NCBI RefSeq assembly: GCF_946227985.1
Contig: NZ_CAMKGL010000001.1
Coordinates: 496,001 to 560,000, forward strand
Length of the DNA: 64,000 nucleotides
From: Serratia quinivorans
Lineage (GTDB): Bacteria; Pseudomonadota; Gammaproteobacteria; Enterobacterales; Enterobacteriaceae
Reading direction: 5' to 3'
In this document: positions 52,734 through 63,322 of the stretch, piece by piece
How the letters are laid out: the number at the start of each line of letters is the position of its first letter
Position numbering within the stretch: position 1 is the stretch's first letter
Program-made: the position numbers and the translations under genes
The notes under the pieces: model-generated
What the model saw: only the letters and a program-made list of their open reading frames with translations
The model's database searches: none
Told to the model about the DNA's origin: nothing

Positions 52734-53540
52734 TTAAGGCTCCCTGGCGGTCCGAAGATACTCCGCAATTTGCTCGGGATTGCTTAGTTCTTGTGGCCCA
52801 TTCACAAAACGGCAGAGCAACAGGATTGATGAAAGATGCTGGCTGTTTTTGACAGAGGATGTCCATAACGCATAACGAGTAAATTCCGCTGAGCTGTTGG
52901 TAGACACTGGCGCAATATGCAACGGCTCACCCAGTGAGTGGTAAAACAGGTAGCTGCCGTTTAATGCTCTTTTCAGGTCGATATGTTGATAAAGTTCGCT
53001 GATAGCCGTGAATACGGAAAGTTCTTTACTGTCGGTGTCAAATACAAAAAAATTACCAACGGAATCGGTTGCAAGCATGGCGGGCACATGAGTGTCACTT
53101 TCTTTTTTATTGAAAATGATACTGGAAATCATTCCTTTATACTGTCTGTTATAGTAATCATCGAAGCTATTTTGACAGGTACCAATAAAGCAAACGATCT
53201 TTCTGCCTTGTAACTCATCTTTCAGCAGAACGATATTTTGTTTCTGCCAGATAACGGCCTCTGCAGACTTGAAACGGTAAAAAATCTCTATGGATGGCTG
53301 TTGATCTATATCTCCATGAGATGACGATATCAACTCGAACCCTTGAACGGTGGTCTGAAGATCCTGAGTCAATCGCGCAGCAACTTTTTGCAGCGTATCC
53401 TCTACCGTTGCATTAGCGCGTGAAACAACAAAGGTAAATTCACTCGCGTTGTTTTCGCTGAGAGTGAAAATGTTCATCGTGCGGTCTTTAAATGCGTCGG
53501 GTAGCTCGAAGCTGGCTTCTTGCGTTAAATAATGGCTCAT
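52734..53540 (-). CDS. Eag-type effector chaperone (DUF1795) with C-terminal extension
   Basis: A 268-residue adaptor. Residues 1-140 match Eag chaperones: SFELPDAFKDRTMNIFTL, FTFVVSRANATVEDTL and a DcrB-like fold, needed to shield the hydrophobic regions of prePAAR effectors before loading on VgrG. Most Eag proteins are about 145-170 residues, so about 110 extra residues (VFDTDSKELSVF onward) form an unknown domain. It sits four bases before the effector, as expected. Confidence 0.8.
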   Translation of the reverse strand: MSHYLTQEASFELPDAFKDRTMNIFTLSENNASEFTFVVSRANATVEDTLQKVAARLTQDLQTTVQGFELISSSHGDIDQQPSIEIFYRFKSAEAVIWQKQNIVLLKDELQGRKIVCFIGTCQNSFDDYYNRQYKGMISSIIFNKKESDTHVPAMLATDSVGNFFVFDTDSKELSVFTAISELYQHIDLKRALNGSYLFYHSLGEPLHIAPVSTNSSAEFTRYALWTSSVKNSQHLSSILLLCRFVNGPQELSNPEQIAEYLRTAREP

Positions 53541-53553
53541 TCAATATCCCGTA

Positions 53554-55491
53554 TTACTTTTCTTCCCGTGAGAAAAAACTGTCTATTTGACTTTGAATTG
53601 TTTTTTGATGTTCGTCGCCTGGCGCATCGGTTTTCTTCTGGCCACTCGAAGGATTGAGATTTAGCTTGCCGCTGGATGTGTTAATTTCGCCAGATTGGTC
53701 AACGGTAATATTAAAATTAATACCGGTAATATTAATGTTGCCATCTTTGGTCAGTTCCAACACACTTTTGCCACATTCAAGACGAATCGACGTACCAGAG
53801 CCAATAACCAATGCGCCGACAACGTTATCTGTACGCGTATGCTCAGTCAGCATGGTTGAGTGGCCTTTCACGCCAATAATCTGATCCTCGACAATTCTCT
53901 GTTCTTCTTTGGCACCAACAAAATGCGTATGGTTTTTATCGATGGTATGGCTCTCATCGTTCTTCACCTGGGTGTCCATGTTGCGTTCCGCCTGGATCCA
54001 CACCTGTTCCGAACCGGCTTTATCCTCGAAGCGCAGGGCGTTGGCGTTGTCGGCGGTGCCATCCTTGGTGCGGCTCATAAAGCCCATCTGGGTTGCGGCG
54101 GCCGGCAGTGCCCAGGGCGGCATACTGGCGTCGTTATACACGCGACCGGTCACGATCGGCCGGTCCGGATCGCCATTGATAAAGTCCACCACCACTTCGT
54201 CGTTGACGCGCGGGATCTGTACACCGCCATAACCCTGGCCGGCCCAGGCGCTGGACACGCGCACCCAGCAGGAGCTGCCATCGTCTTTGGGCCCGAAGCG
54301 ATCCCAGTGGAATTTCACCTTGATGCGGCCGTATTTGTCGGTCCAGATCGACTCACCGGCCGGACCGACCACTTTTGCCGTCTGCGGGCCGTGAGTTTTT
54401 GGCCAACTGGCCTGTTGCGCCGGGTGCCAGGGAATATCCGCCGGCAGCACGGTGAAATCGATACGGTGTTCGCTGTGCTGATCGTCGCCGCTGGCGTAGC
54501 GGTTTTCCTTCAGGTGATATTTGGCCTGCAGCGTCAGGTATTCCCGGTTATCGTCCGCATGCGGGGCGTTATACAGCGTGAAGGTGCTGCCGGGGGCGAT
54601 GCCCAGTGCGGTAGCGGTGCCTTCAATCTGCTGATGCTCGGCCTGCCAGGCTTCCTGGCGGATACGGGCGTAGAATTCCCCCTGCTGATGCTCGGTATAG
54701 CGGCCCGGCCAGTCGTAAACGTCAATCTGGCCCGGCGTCGGTGAGGCGGGGTTCTGACGTGCCTGGAACAGCCAGGCATTGGGTTTGCGAAAGTCGTAAT
54801 CGTCGAGGCTGTAAATACCCGGCGTGACGTGATCGGACAGGGTCCACTGGCTGATGCCTTCTTCGCTGGTACTGCCGCCAGACGGCGTCAGATGGTAAGG
54901 GATCATCTCATAGCCGGGATAGGGCTGATGATGGTGGGGCGCATCGCCCAGCACCAGGGTGTGCTTGCCCATCTCATGTTTGAAATAGTAATAGATACCC
55001 TCCAGCTCCATCAGTCTGCTGATGAAGTTGAAGCTGCTCTCGTTGTACTGCACGCAATAGCCCCACAGACGGTAGTCGCCCGTGAGCTGATCTTCCAACT
55101 GGACATTATGTTCGGTCAGCAGGGTTTTGACGATCTGCGGCACCGTCTGTTCCTGGAAGATGCGGAAGTTGCGGTCCTTGGTCATCGGCCACAGATCCGG
55201 CTGCACGTGCAGGTTATACACCGCATAACGGGTGCCGCTGATCTCTTCGCTGCTGACGGCGATCGACGTGATTTTGCCGTTCAGATAGCGGGGCGGGCCA
55301 AGAAAACCCTGGGTGGGGATCTCCAGCGTCAGGGGTTGGCCGAGCAAAGCCTTGCGGTCGAGGCGAGCATTTTTGCTCAGCAGTTCGATGGCGAAATCAA
55401 AGGGTGAGGAAAGGGCTTCAGTCCCTTCCAGCGAACGGAACAGCAATGACTCCTGGCCCAGTGGCGTATGCGCAATAATGCGGTCCAGCAT
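53554..55491 (-). CDS. vgrG: Type VI secretion spike protein VgrG (TssI)
   Basis: A 645-residue VgrG with gp27-like and gp5-like parts: RIIAHTPLGQESLLFRSLEG at the start, GMSRTKDGTADNA in the beta-helix region, and the gp5 OB-fold block GEIIWTDKYGRIKVKFHWDR-type (VGPAGESIWTDKYGRIKVK). No toxin extension follows the beta-helix; the last 40 residues are polar linker ending FSREEK. It is the carrier of the PAAR effector next to it. The ATG at 55491 follows GAGGA; a longer frame is not supported by family alignment. Confidence 0.93.
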   Translation of the reverse strand: MLDRIIAHTPLGQESLLFRSLEGTEALSSPFDFAIELLSKNARLDRKALLGQPLTLEIPTQGFLGPPRYLNGKITSIAVSSEEISGTRYAVYNLHVQPDLWPMTKDRNFRIFQEQTVPQIVKTLLTEHNVQLEDQLTGDYRLWGYCVQYNESSFNFISRLMELEGIYYYFKHEMGKHTLVLGDAPHHHQPYPGYEMIPYHLTPSGGSTSEEGISQWTLSDHVTPGIYSLDDYDFRKPNAWLFQARQNPASPTPGQIDVYDWPGRYTEHQQGEFYARIRQEAWQAEHQQIEGTATALGIAPGSTFTLYNAPHADDNREYLTLQAKYHLKENRYASGDDQHSEHRIDFTVLPADIPWHPAQQASWPKTHGPQTAKVVGPAGESIWTDKYGRIKVKFHWDRFGPKDDGSSCWVRVSSAWAGQGYGGVQIPRVNDEVVVDFINGDPDRPIVTGRVYNDASMPPWALPAAATQMGFMSRTKDGTADNANALRFEDKAGSEQVWIQAERNMDTQVKNDESHTIDKNHTHFVGAKEEQRIVEDQIIGVKGHSTMLTEHTRTDNVVGALVIGSGTSIRLECGKSVLELTKDGNINITGINFNITVDQSGEINTSSGKLNLNPSSGQKKTDAPGDEHQKTIQSQIDSFFSREEK

Positions 55492-55576
55492 GAGAACGTC
55501 CTCTGTGAATGACGCATGCGTCAATCTCATGAAAATACGGTGAAGGCCCGCGGTGACGGGCCGGAAAAGCGGAGGG

Positions 55577-57019
55577 TTAGCCTGCTGCAACCGGGTTGAC
55601 CAGCCAGGTACCGGCGTTCTCGATGCTGAGCTGCTGACGGCGTAACTGGTCGTTATGGCGGATTTCCAGCTGATAGCTGCCCGGTGCCAAATTCAGGCGG
55701 GCAAAACCGTTGTCACCTGGGATCACCTGCTGGGGCTTGCCGTCCAGGCTGACCTGCTCACCGGGCTGCAGTTTGAAATACACCAGTGCCACCGGCGGTG
55801 GCGCCGGAGGGGGCGGGGTTACAGGTGGCTGTTCGGCCGTCTGCGGCGCGCTTTGTGGCGGCGTTATGGGTTTATCCACCGCTGCACTTGCTGGCGTATT
55901 GGCCGCTATCGGGGCAGGGGTACTGTCGCCACCGCTTAGCCAGGCGATGACGCCGATCACCAGCAAAGCCGCCACGCCTGCACCTGCCATCATCGGGCGT
56001 GTCAGCTTCATGCCGTGCGCGGTAACGGTGCTTGCCGCTGCGGCACCGGCGGCCGGATTGGTGGCCACCAGCAGGTTTTCCGGTGCGGCGGCCGGGGTGC
56101 TGATGATTTCGTTTTCATCGGCAATCGGCAGATGCAGCAGTTCGGCCATTTCGTCGATGGTTTGTGGCCGGTCCTCCGGTTTCAACGCCAGCGCATGATC
56201 GATAGTGCGCAGCAGTTCCAGTGAATAGCCCGCCGGGCGCCGCTCGGTCAGCGGTTGGTAGCTGTCTTCGATGCTACGCACCACGCTGACCGGCGGCGGT
56301 GAACCGACGATCAGCGTATGCAGCACGGCACCCAGAGCGTAAATGTCGGTCCAGGGGCCTTGTTCACCGTCGCTGTTCTCGGTGTATTGCTCAATCGGCG
56401 CGAAGCCCGGTTTGAGCATGATTTCTGTTTCGTCGGACAGGTTGCCGATCTCTTTGCGCGCTGAGCCGAAGTCCAGCAGCACCGGCAACTGGTTTTCCTG
56501 GATCTGAATGTTATCCAGCGAAATATCGCGGTGCAGGTAACCTTCCTGATGGATGGTGTTGATGGCGCTGAACAGCGGTGGCAACAGTCTGCGGATCCAG
56601 GCCTCGTCGATTTTCTCCGGCTGCTGCGCCTGCAGGTTCTTCAGGGTGGTGCCGCTGTAAAACTGGGTGCCCATGTAGGCGGTGCCGTTTTCTTCCCAAA
56701 AGCGCAGTACGTGCAACAGCCCTGGGTGTGAGAAACGCGCCAGCAGGCGGGCTTCCTGAATAAAGCTGTTTAATCCGGCCTGGAAGGTTTTGCTGAAACG
56801 CTCGCCGCGTAGCCCGATGCTCAGATCGTCATTGCGCATCGCCAGCGAGGTCGGCATGTACTCTTTGATGGCGATGGTGCGTTCCAGTTGATGATCGTAG
56901 GCGCGGTAGACGATGCCGAAACCGCCTTCGCCGATAGCTTCCTTGATCTCGAATTCATTGAACCTATAGCCGTTCGGCAGGCTGTTTGAATTCGGTTTGC
57001 TTACCCCGGTTCCCGACAT
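55577..57019 (-). CDS. Serine/threonine protein kinase of the T6SS, PpkA-like
   Basis: A 480-residue membrane kinase. The kinase domain (20-290) has the nucleotide loop [19 protein letters not shown] (lysine), [12 protein letters not shown] (HRD) and [10 protein letters not shown] (DFG); all catalytic residues are there. One membrane helix lies near 345-362, then a proline-rich linker and a PEGA-type periplasmic domain ([18 protein letters not shown]). In Pseudomonas and Serratia T6SS PpkA phosphorylates Fha and starts assembly. No Fha or PppA gene lies in the window. Confidence 0.85.
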   Translation of the reverse strand: MSGTGVSKPNSNSLPNGYRFNEFEIKEAIGEGGFGIVYRAYDHQLERTIAIKEYMPTSLAMRNDDLSIGLRGERFSKTFQAGLNSFIQEARLLARFSHPGLLHVLRFWEENGTAYMGTQFYSGTTLKNLQAQQPEKIDEAWIRRLLPPLFSAINTIHQEGYLHRDISLDNIQIQENQLPVLLDFGSARKEIGNLSDETEIMLKPGFAPIEQYTENSDGEQGPWTDIYALGAVLHTLIVGSPPPVSVVRSIEDSYQPLTERRPAGYSLELLRTIDHALALKPEDRPQTIDEMAELLHLPIADENEIISTPAAAPENLLVATNPAAGAAAASTVTAHGMKLTRPMMAGAGVAALLVIGVIAWLSGGDSTPAPIAANTPASAAVDKPITPPQSAPQTAEQPPVTPPPPAPPPVALVYFKLQPGEQVSLDGKPQQVIPGDNGFARLNLAPGSYQLEIRHNDQLRRQQLSIENAGTWLVNPVAAG

Positions 57020-57067
57020 AATGATGACTCTCTGTGAACAATGGCCGCCATACCGGCGGCCGCGGCG

Positions 57068-59731
57068 TTATGCCTGAAATTGACAAATAAATTCGTTTTG
57101 CTGCAGGGTGATATGCAGTTGGCGATAGCGCTGATCGTTGGCGCTGCCGGTCAGTAAGCTGTGGCTGATCTGCGGCAGCAGGGTGTTGGTCAAAATAGCG
57201 TCGACCATGCGGCCGCCGGACTCCACCTCGGTGCAGCGGCTGACAATTTGCTCAATCACCGCATCGTCGAAGGTACAGGCGATATCGTGGTTCTCCGCCA
57301 GTCGGCGCTGCACTCGGCCCAGTTGCAGGCGCACGATATTGCCCAGCGTGGCGTCGGTCAGCGGGTAGTAAGGCACCACCAGCAAGCGGCCGAGCAGCGC
57401 CGCCGGGAATACCGACAGCAGCGGTTCGCGCAGGGCACCGCTCAGTGCCTCCGGCTCTGGCATCAGGTCCGCATCGCTGCATAGCCCGGCGATCAGATCG
57501 GTGCCGACGTTAGAGGTCAGAATAATGATGGTGTTACGGAAATCGATGTGGCGGCCTTCGCCGTCCTCCATCCAGCCTTTGTCGAACACCTGGAAGAAGA
57601 TCTCGTGCACGTCCGGGTGGGCTTTTTCTATTTCGTCCAGCAGCACCACGCTGTAAGGGCGACGGCGCACCGCTTCGGTCAGCACGCCTCCCTCGCCGTA
57701 ACCCACATAGCCGGGAGGGGCACCTTTCAGGGTTGAAACGGTATGCGACTCCTGGAACTCGCTCATGTTGATGCTAATCACGTTCTGCTCGCCGCCGTAC
57801 AGCGTTTCCGCCAGCGCCAGCGCGGTTTCGGTTTTCCCGACGCCGGAAGGGCCAGCCAAAAGGAAGACCCCGACCGGCTTGTTCGGATCGTCCAGCCGCG
57901 CGCGTGAGGTGCGTACCCGACGGGCGATCAAATCCAGTGCATGCCGCTGGCCGATAACCCGCTGGTTCAGCGTATCCGCCAATTGCAGTACCGCGTCGAT
58001 TTCGTTTTTCACCATGCGACCCAGCGGGATGCCGGTCCAGTCGGACACCACCGCGGCCACCACGTTGGCATCGACGGCGGCGAAAATCAGCGGGGCCTCA
58101 CCCTGCAGTTCGCCAAGCTGTTGCTGCAACTGCGCCAATTGCGCGCGCAGTTCATCGGCAGAGGGCGCGGGCTGTGGTTCCTCTGCAGCCTCGTCAGTCG
58201 GTTCAGCCTCAATATCTTCCCGATGCAACTGGGCGCGCAGGTCGATAATCTGCTGGATCAGCGCCAACTCATCCTGCCAGCGGGCAGTGAGCTGCTCCAA
58301 TTGCTGTTGCAACAGCGCCAACTGAGCTTCGATATCCTGTGGGCGCTGCGGATTGCCGATGCCGACCTTGGCTTCGCGCCGGGCGATATCAAGTTCAATC
58401 TGCAATGCTTCAATGCGGTGTCGGCAGTCTTCCACCTGGGCCGGCTCGGCATGTTGGCTGACCGCCACGCGGGCGCAGGCGGTATCCAGCAGCGCCACGG
58501 CCTTGGCCGGCAACTGGCGAGCCGGGATGTAGCGATGCGACAGGCGCACGGCGGCGTCCACCGCCTCATCGAGCAGCAGCACGCGGTGGTGCTGCTCCAG
58601 CGGGCTGACGGTGCTGCGCAGCATCAGCAGCGCTTTGTCTTCGCTCGGTTCATGCACCTGCACCACCTGGAAACGGCGGGTCAGCGCCGGATCTTTCTCA
58701 ATGTATTTTTTGTATTCCGACCAGGTTGTGGCCCCGACGGTACGTAATTGGCCGCGTGCCAGCGCCGGTTTCAACAGGTTGGCTGCGTCGCCGGTGCCCT
58801 GTGCGCCACCGGCACCAATCAGCGTATGGATCTCATCGATAAACAAAATGATTGGGGTGGGGCTGGATTGAACTTCGTCAATCACCGTTTGCAGGCGTTT
58901 TTCGAACTCGCCCTTCACCCCGGCCCCGGCCTGCAGCATGCCGATATCCAGCAGATACAGCTGGACGTCGCGCAGCTGTGGCGGGACATCACCGGCCACG
59001 ATACGCAGCGCCAGGCCTTCGACCACGGCGGTTTTACCGACCCCGGCCTCACCGGTCAGCAGTGGGTTGTTCTGGCGGCGACGCATCAGAATATCGACAA
59101 TCTGGCGGATTTCCTCGTCACGCCCGGTCACCGGGTCAATCTCGCCGTTACGCGCCTTGGCCGTCAGATCCTGAGCATATTGCGCCAGCACGCTGTCACC
59201 GGTCTGCGCTGCCGTCGGCGTGGTGTCGGCCTGGGCGCTCGGCGTCAGGCCGTTTTCCGCAGAGTGGGCGGTGATAGTGGCAAAGTGCTCCATCAGCAGA
59301 TCGGCGTTGATGCGATCAAACTGGGGGGAGATGGCTTTCAGCAGGTGGCGCAGGCTGTAGGTTTTCAGGATACCGAGCAGCAGGTGGCCGCCGCGGATCT
59401 GCGCAGCACCGAATTTCAGCGAGCCGTAAACCCAGGCCCGCTCCACCGCGCTGTCGATATGTTCGGACAGATCGGAAATCGCGCTGGCACCGCGCGGCAG
59501 GCGATCGAGCGCCTCGACGATGTCACGCGCCAGTTGCCCCTCGTCCAGCGCAAAGTGGTGGATCACCTGTTGCAGGTCAGCCTCCGGTGCCTGCATCAGT
59601 TGATGCAGCCAGTGCGCCAGCTCAACGTAGGGGTTACCGCGCAGCTTGCAAAACGCCGTCGCACTTTCCAGTGAGGTGAATAACAGGCTATCGAGTTTGC
59701 CAAATAAGACCGAGCGGCTGATTTCAGACAT
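57068..59731 (-). CDS. clpV: Type VI secretion ATPase ClpV (TssH)
   Basis: An 887-residue AAA+ disaggregase that recycles the contracted TssB/C sheath. N-domain 1-160, first ATPase with [13 protein letters not shown] and [11 protein letters not shown], a coiled-coil middle region (about 440-540), second ATPase with [14 protein letters not shown] and [12 protein letters not shown]. The long glutamine-rich middle and DAELMP-like C-domain fit ClpV rather than ClpB. All Walker motifs are intact. Confidence 0.95.
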   Translation of the reverse strand: MSEISRSVLFGKLDSLLFTSLESATAFCKLRGNPYVELAHWLHQLMQAPEADLQQVIHHFALDEGQLARDIVEALDRLPRGASAISDLSEHIDSAVERAWVYGSLKFGAAQIRGGHLLLGILKTYSLRHLLKAISPQFDRINADLLMEHFATITAHSAENGLTPSAQADTTPTAAQTGDSVLAQYAQDLTAKARNGEIDPVTGRDEEIRQIVDILMRRRQNNPLLTGEAGVGKTAVVEGLALRIVAGDVPPQLRDVQLYLLDIGMLQAGAGVKGEFEKRLQTVIDEVQSSPTPIILFIDEIHTLIGAGGAQGTGDAANLLKPALARGQLRTVGATTWSEYKKYIEKDPALTRRFQVVQVHEPSEDKALLMLRSTVSPLEQHHRVLLLDEAVDAAVRLSHRYIPARQLPAKAVALLDTACARVAVSQHAEPAQVEDCRHRIEALQIELDIARREAKVGIGNPQRPQDIEAQLALLQQQLEQLTARWQDELALIQQIIDLRAQLHREDIEAEPTDEAAEEPQPAPSADELRAQLAQLQQQLGELQGEAPLIFAAVDANVVAAVVSDWTGIPLGRMVKNEIDAVLQLADTLNQRVIGQRHALDLIARRVRTSRARLDDPNKPVGVFLLAGPSGVGKTETALALAETLYGGEQNVISINMSEFQESHTVSTLKGAPPGYVGYGEGGVLTEAVRRRPYSVVLLDEIEKAHPDVHEIFFQVFDKGWMEDGEGRHIDFRNTIIILTSNVGTDLIAGLCSDADLMPEPEALSGALREPLLSVFPAALLGRLLVVPYYPLTDATLGNIVRLQLGRVQRRLAENHDIACTFDDAVIEQIVSRCTEVESGGRMVDAILTNTLLPQISHSLLTGSANDQRYRQLHITLQQNEFICQFQA

Positions 59732-59783
59732 GGTTTTCCTCAGGTCGTGGTGGAGCGCTGTGCGGCTCCGGCCAAAATAATAG

Positions 59784-60857
59784 TCAGAACGGGTTTTCCA
59801 GCGGTTCGGGGCTGAAGGTCAGATCGTCGAGGTCGCGTTGGTGACGGGCGTCTTCCAGCCAACTGCTTAATCCCAGGCGCTGGGCACCGCCGAGTTGGGT
59901 GCCGCTGAGCTGATCCTTCGCCAGGATCAGCCGCACTTCCCAGACAAACTCAATGCCCAGATACTGGCGCACCCAGTCGCGCAACTGCCGGCACAGTTCG
60001 GCTCCGGGCAGGAAACCTTCATAGTTTTGTTGCGACATCGGCCCCAGTTCGATGCGGAATTTATGCTGAATATCGCGCACAGCGATCCCAAGGAAAGAAG
60101 ACTCACCGAGCCGGGGGGCGCCGCGACCGGCCTTGAGACGCGCCTGCTCACGGGGTTCTACCCGCAGCCAGTGCGGGACGTTTTCCACAATGCGCACCGG
60201 CACCTTGAAGTACTGCTGCAAGATTTTGCTCAGGCCTTCCGGGTCGCGGCTGTGGCGAATCAGATGACCGGCCATAAAATGCTTGGCATGGGCATTGATG
60301 CTGTCGCGCTGCTGCTGCGCCGGCTGGCCGATGCCAATCAGGCTGGAAAGGTATTGGTCGAAACGCCGGTTATCCTGACGATCCAGCGATACCGTGGGCT
60401 GTGCGTCGGCCCAGGCACGGTAAAACAGCAGCGTCAGCCGGTGGTGAAACAGGTTGGCAAAGGCCAGCAGGGTGGTGTCCTGGTGGTGATAGACCCGTTC
60501 ACGCACGTATTCGGTCAGGTGCAGCGGCAGCGGCCCGTTGGGGCCAAACAGGCCAAAGCTGAAAATCGAAACGTCGTGCAGCGGGCTTTGCGGCCGTGGG
60601 CTGACCTGCGCCAGCGTCGACGGGGCGAACGACAGTGAGGGTTCTTGCCCCAGCCGCAGCATCTCATGGCGCGGCAGGGGGGCACGCCCCAGCAGGTAGG
60701 CCTGCCCGCCCTGGGCGTCGAGGCGGCGCAACAGCTGAAATAAATCGTGCTTATAAGGTGCATTGCCCAGCCGCAGCCAGAAATCCTCCGGCAGGCGGTG
60801 CAAGGCATTGATCTGTGGCGGTGCCGTCAGTTCCGCCTCGGCGTGGAGGGTGCTCAA
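59784..60857 (-). CDS. tssG: Type VI baseplate subunit TssG
   Basis: A 357-residue baseplate protein of the wedge TssEFGK. Blocks FWLRLGNAPYKHDLFQLLRRLDAQGG and FGPNGPLPLHLTEYVRERVYH match TssG. Its start overlaps the TssF stop by four bases (60854-60857), so the two are translationally coupled. Locus order tssE-tssF-tssG-clpV is the usual one. Confidence 0.95.
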   Translation of the reverse strand: MSTLHAEAELTAPPQINALHRLPEDFWLRLGNAPYKHDLFQLLRRLDAQGGQAYLLGRAPLPRHEMLRLGQEPSLSFAPSTLAQVSPRPQSPLHDVSIFSFGLFGPNGPLPLHLTEYVRERVYHHQDTTLLAFANLFHHRLTLLFYRAWADAQPTVSLDRQDNRRFDQYLSSLIGIGQPAQQQRDSINAHAKHFMAGHLIRHSRDPEGLSKILQQYFKVPVRIVENVPHWLRVEPREQARLKAGRGAPRLGESSFLGIAVRDIQHKFRIELGPMSQQNYEGFLPGAELCRQLRDWVRQYLGIEFVWEVRLILAKDQLSGTQLGGAQRLGLSSWLEDARHQRDLDDLTFSPEPLENPF

Positions 60858-62740
60858 ATCAGCGTCCTTTTGCCCATGCGCGCCTGCCAGTGGGCAATCT
60901 CACCGCGCTGCTGGCTGGAAAGCGTCATTTCGGTAAAGGTATTCATCGCTACCAGCCGGGAGAACAAACGTTCCAGAACGCTACCCAGCAGGTAGGGGCT
61001 GCTGCCGGAGAATGACTGTTCATCGACGGTCAGGTCGATGGCGATACCGCGGGCAAACACGATCGGCCCCGGTTCGGGCACCCGGCGGTATACCGGGCGC
61101 AGGTTACAGTGGCGAACGCCCTGGATCTGCTTGGTGATCGCCGGCTCGCTCAGGTTACCGTACAGGCCGAGCAGCTGACGCAGGCTGGCAGCACCCTGTT
61201 CCGGGTCGCCGTCCATCATGCTGAGGTAGTTCAATTGCAGTTGGCTGATCAGCCGCCAGGTGATCATGCCTTCGGCCAGCGCCGGGCGCGGCGGCGTCGG
61301 GCCTTTTTTCAGAGACACCTGTTTGATCGGGATCGAGTCCGGCATCACGAAATTGCCCTGATCCTGCTGCAACAGCATTAGCGGCAGATCGCGACTGGTG
61401 CACAGCACGTCAGCGGTGAGGTATTTCAGGTCGCTGTGCCACGGGGACTGCCGTTCATCCACCAGCGAGACGAACACCTCAGAACCGACATAGCCGGTGC
61501 GGGTGCCGTAGCGACGGGCGTGTTCGGATAACGTGCGCTGCTCGCGCCGCAGTGAAAAGTAGGCGCCGTAGTTGCCGTCATCCGCGCTCAGGGTGCTGTA
61601 AAACGGTCGGAATTCCTGCTCATAGCGTTTTTCGCTGGCGCTGCCACCGAGCCGTTGCACCGAGAACACTTCATAATCAAGCGGACGAATGTTATCGACC
61701 ACCAGATGATATTCATGGCTTTTTTCGCTGACCGTGATGCGTTCGGCGACTTTGGGGAACAGATTAATCACCGGCGTGCAGTGCAACGCCAAATGGGCGA
61801 CGTCGATTACCCGCTCCAGTGCAGCATCCTGGCGGTCAAGCAGCACCAGGATTTCAAACTGTCGCAGCGTTTTTTTGCCTTCGCGTACGCTTTGCAACAG
61901 CGGGCGTATGCCATTGACGCTGAAGAACTGAAAGCGCGCCGGAAAGGCAAAATACTCCTGCAGCAGGCGATAGCCTTCAAAATTGCGCAGATCGTTCGGC
62001 AGCAGCGCCTGATCGGCGGCAAAGCCTTCCTGCCGCAACCCGTCCAGCGCCAGCACCCGCCGCTGCGGTTGCGCTTCCACCGTCTGGCAAATCAGCCCGA
62101 CGCTGTGCTGCATCAGCAGTTCCAGCAGTTGCTGTGCCTGCAAGTCCGGGCCGGAGAGATAAAACATCAACTGGTCCAACTGCAGGTTGTTGAGTGTGAC
62201 GCTGTCATAGCACTCCAGCCGAATGCGCAGCGCGCTGACGCAGCCACTGTGTTGCAACCCCAGGTCGGTCAGTGGAATATCGGCCGGAATGCCGCCCAGT
62301 TCGACGCTTTTCAGCCGCACCGGCTGTAGCGTGACGTCGTGCGCGGTGGTGTAGCTGCAGGTGATGCCACTCTTTTTCAGCGACTGGCTGTCCATCATGG
62401 TGCCGCGCGGCACGACAAAGCCGTTGCTGATGTCGCCCTTGTTGCTGTCGGGTTGCAGCTCGGCAATTGCCATTGATGGCGTTGGCGACAGATAGTTGGG
62501 GTAGATAATCTCCAGCAGACGCTGGGAGAAACGCGGAAACTCCGCGTCCATCTTCAGTTGTACGCGCGAGGTGAGAAAGGCGAAGCCTTCCATCAGACGC
62601 TCGATATAAGGATCCGCTACGTCGATACCGCGCATGCCAAGGCGGCCTGCCACTTTGGGATACTGCTCGGCGAACTCTGCGCCCATCTCACGCAGATAGG
62701 CCAGCTCGCGGTTGTAATAGTCTAAAAGTTTACTGTCCAT
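60854..62740 (-). CDS. tssF: Type VI baseplate subunit TssF
   Basis: A 628-residue baseplate protein. MDSKLLDYYNRELAYLREMG and GRLGMRGIDVADPYIERL at the start match TssF; C-terminal SSPYLLGSVLERLFSRLVAMNTF is the conserved domain. No truncation. Four bases after tssE. Confidence 0.95.
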   Translation of the reverse strand: MDSKLLDYYNRELAYLREMGAEFAEQYPKVAGRLGMRGIDVADPYIERLMEGFAFLTSRVQLKMDAEFPRFSQRLLEIIYPNYLSPTPSMAIAELQPDSNKGDISNGFVVPRGTMMDSQSLKKSGITCSYTTAHDVTLQPVRLKSVELGGIPADIPLTDLGLQHSGCVSALRIRLECYDSVTLNNLQLDQLMFYLSGPDLQAQQLLELLMQHSVGLICQTVEAQPQRRVLALDGLRQEGFAADQALLPNDLRNFEGYRLLQEYFAFPARFQFFSVNGIRPLLQSVREGKKTLRQFEILVLLDRQDAALERVIDVAHLALHCTPVINLFPKVAERITVSEKSHEYHLVVDNIRPLDYEVFSVQRLGGSASEKRYEQEFRPFYSTLSADDGNYGAYFSLRREQRTLSEHARRYGTRTGYVGSEVFVSLVDERQSPWHSDLKYLTADVLCTSRDLPLMLLQQDQGNFVMPDSIPIKQVSLKKGPTPPRPALAEGMITWRLISQLQLNYLSMMDGDPEQGAASLRQLLGLYGNLSEPAITKQIQGVRHCNLRPVYRRVPEPGPIVFARGIAIDLTVDEQSFSGSSPYLLGSVLERLFSRLVAMNTFTEMTLSSQQRGEIAHWQARMGKRTLI

Positions 62741-62744
62741 CGGC

Positions 62745-63320
62745 TTACCCTATGTCTTTCAGATCGAAGTGACCGTTTTCCAGGTCCACGTCGGTACGGA
62801 ACAGAAACTCCAGCGGATAGGGCACGCACCACAGGCGCCCCTTGATTTCAATCGACAATACGTTGTGCAGCTCCAGCGAGCCGGTGTCCGAAATACAGCG
62901 CACCCGCAGCCCTTCGGGCAGGATGCGCGGTTCGAAATTGAGAATGGATTCGGTCAGCGCCAACTGAATATCCTGCCATTCGATATCCGACATGCGTTTG
63001 CCGGCCAGCGAGGCGATGCCGTAGTTCAGGGTTGAACGCCGTACCTGTGGAAGATCGCCCAAATCGAGACTGGACTCGCTGTTCACGCAGTTAAACAGCC
63101 ACTGCAGGTCGCGCAGCACCCGGCGGCGCAGTTCGCTGTGCGAGACCAGGTTGCGCACCTGAGTTTCTTTTTTTTTCTGCGGCTCGTCGTCGGTCAGCAT
63201 GTCGAGCAGCACCGGCTGCATTTTGTCGCGTGAGGTCAGGCGTTCGCTGTCCTGGCGGGAGCGATAGCCCTGACGGCGCAGGTCACCATCATCATGTTGG
63301 GTTGGACGCTTGCTGTTCAT
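62745..63320 (-). CDS. tssE: Type VI baseplate subunit TssE
   Basis: A 191-residue protein of the gp25/lysozyme-like baseplate family. Its C-terminal two-thirds has the gp25 block LNYGIASLAGKRMSD and LPEGLRVRCISDTG. The N-terminal 60 residues are charged and less conserved. A two-base gap separates it from the gene before. It anchors the sheath to the baseplate wedge. Confidence 0.93.
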   Translation of the reverse strand: MNSKRPTQHDDGDLRRQGYRSRQDSERLTSRDKMQPVLLDMLTDDEPQKKKETQVRNLVSHSELRRRVLRDLQWLFNCVNSESSLDLGDLPQVRRSTLNYGIASLAGKRMSDIEWQDIQLALTESILNFEPRILPEGLRVRCISDTGSLELHNVLSIEIKGRLWCVPYPLEFLFRTDVDLENGHFDLKDIG

Positions 63321-63322
63321 CG

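Noticed and set aside
53860-54744. 294-codon plus-strand frame antisense to vgrG
   Set aside because: Long antisense frames are common in GC-rich genes; the protein is histidine/valine-rich with no family features.
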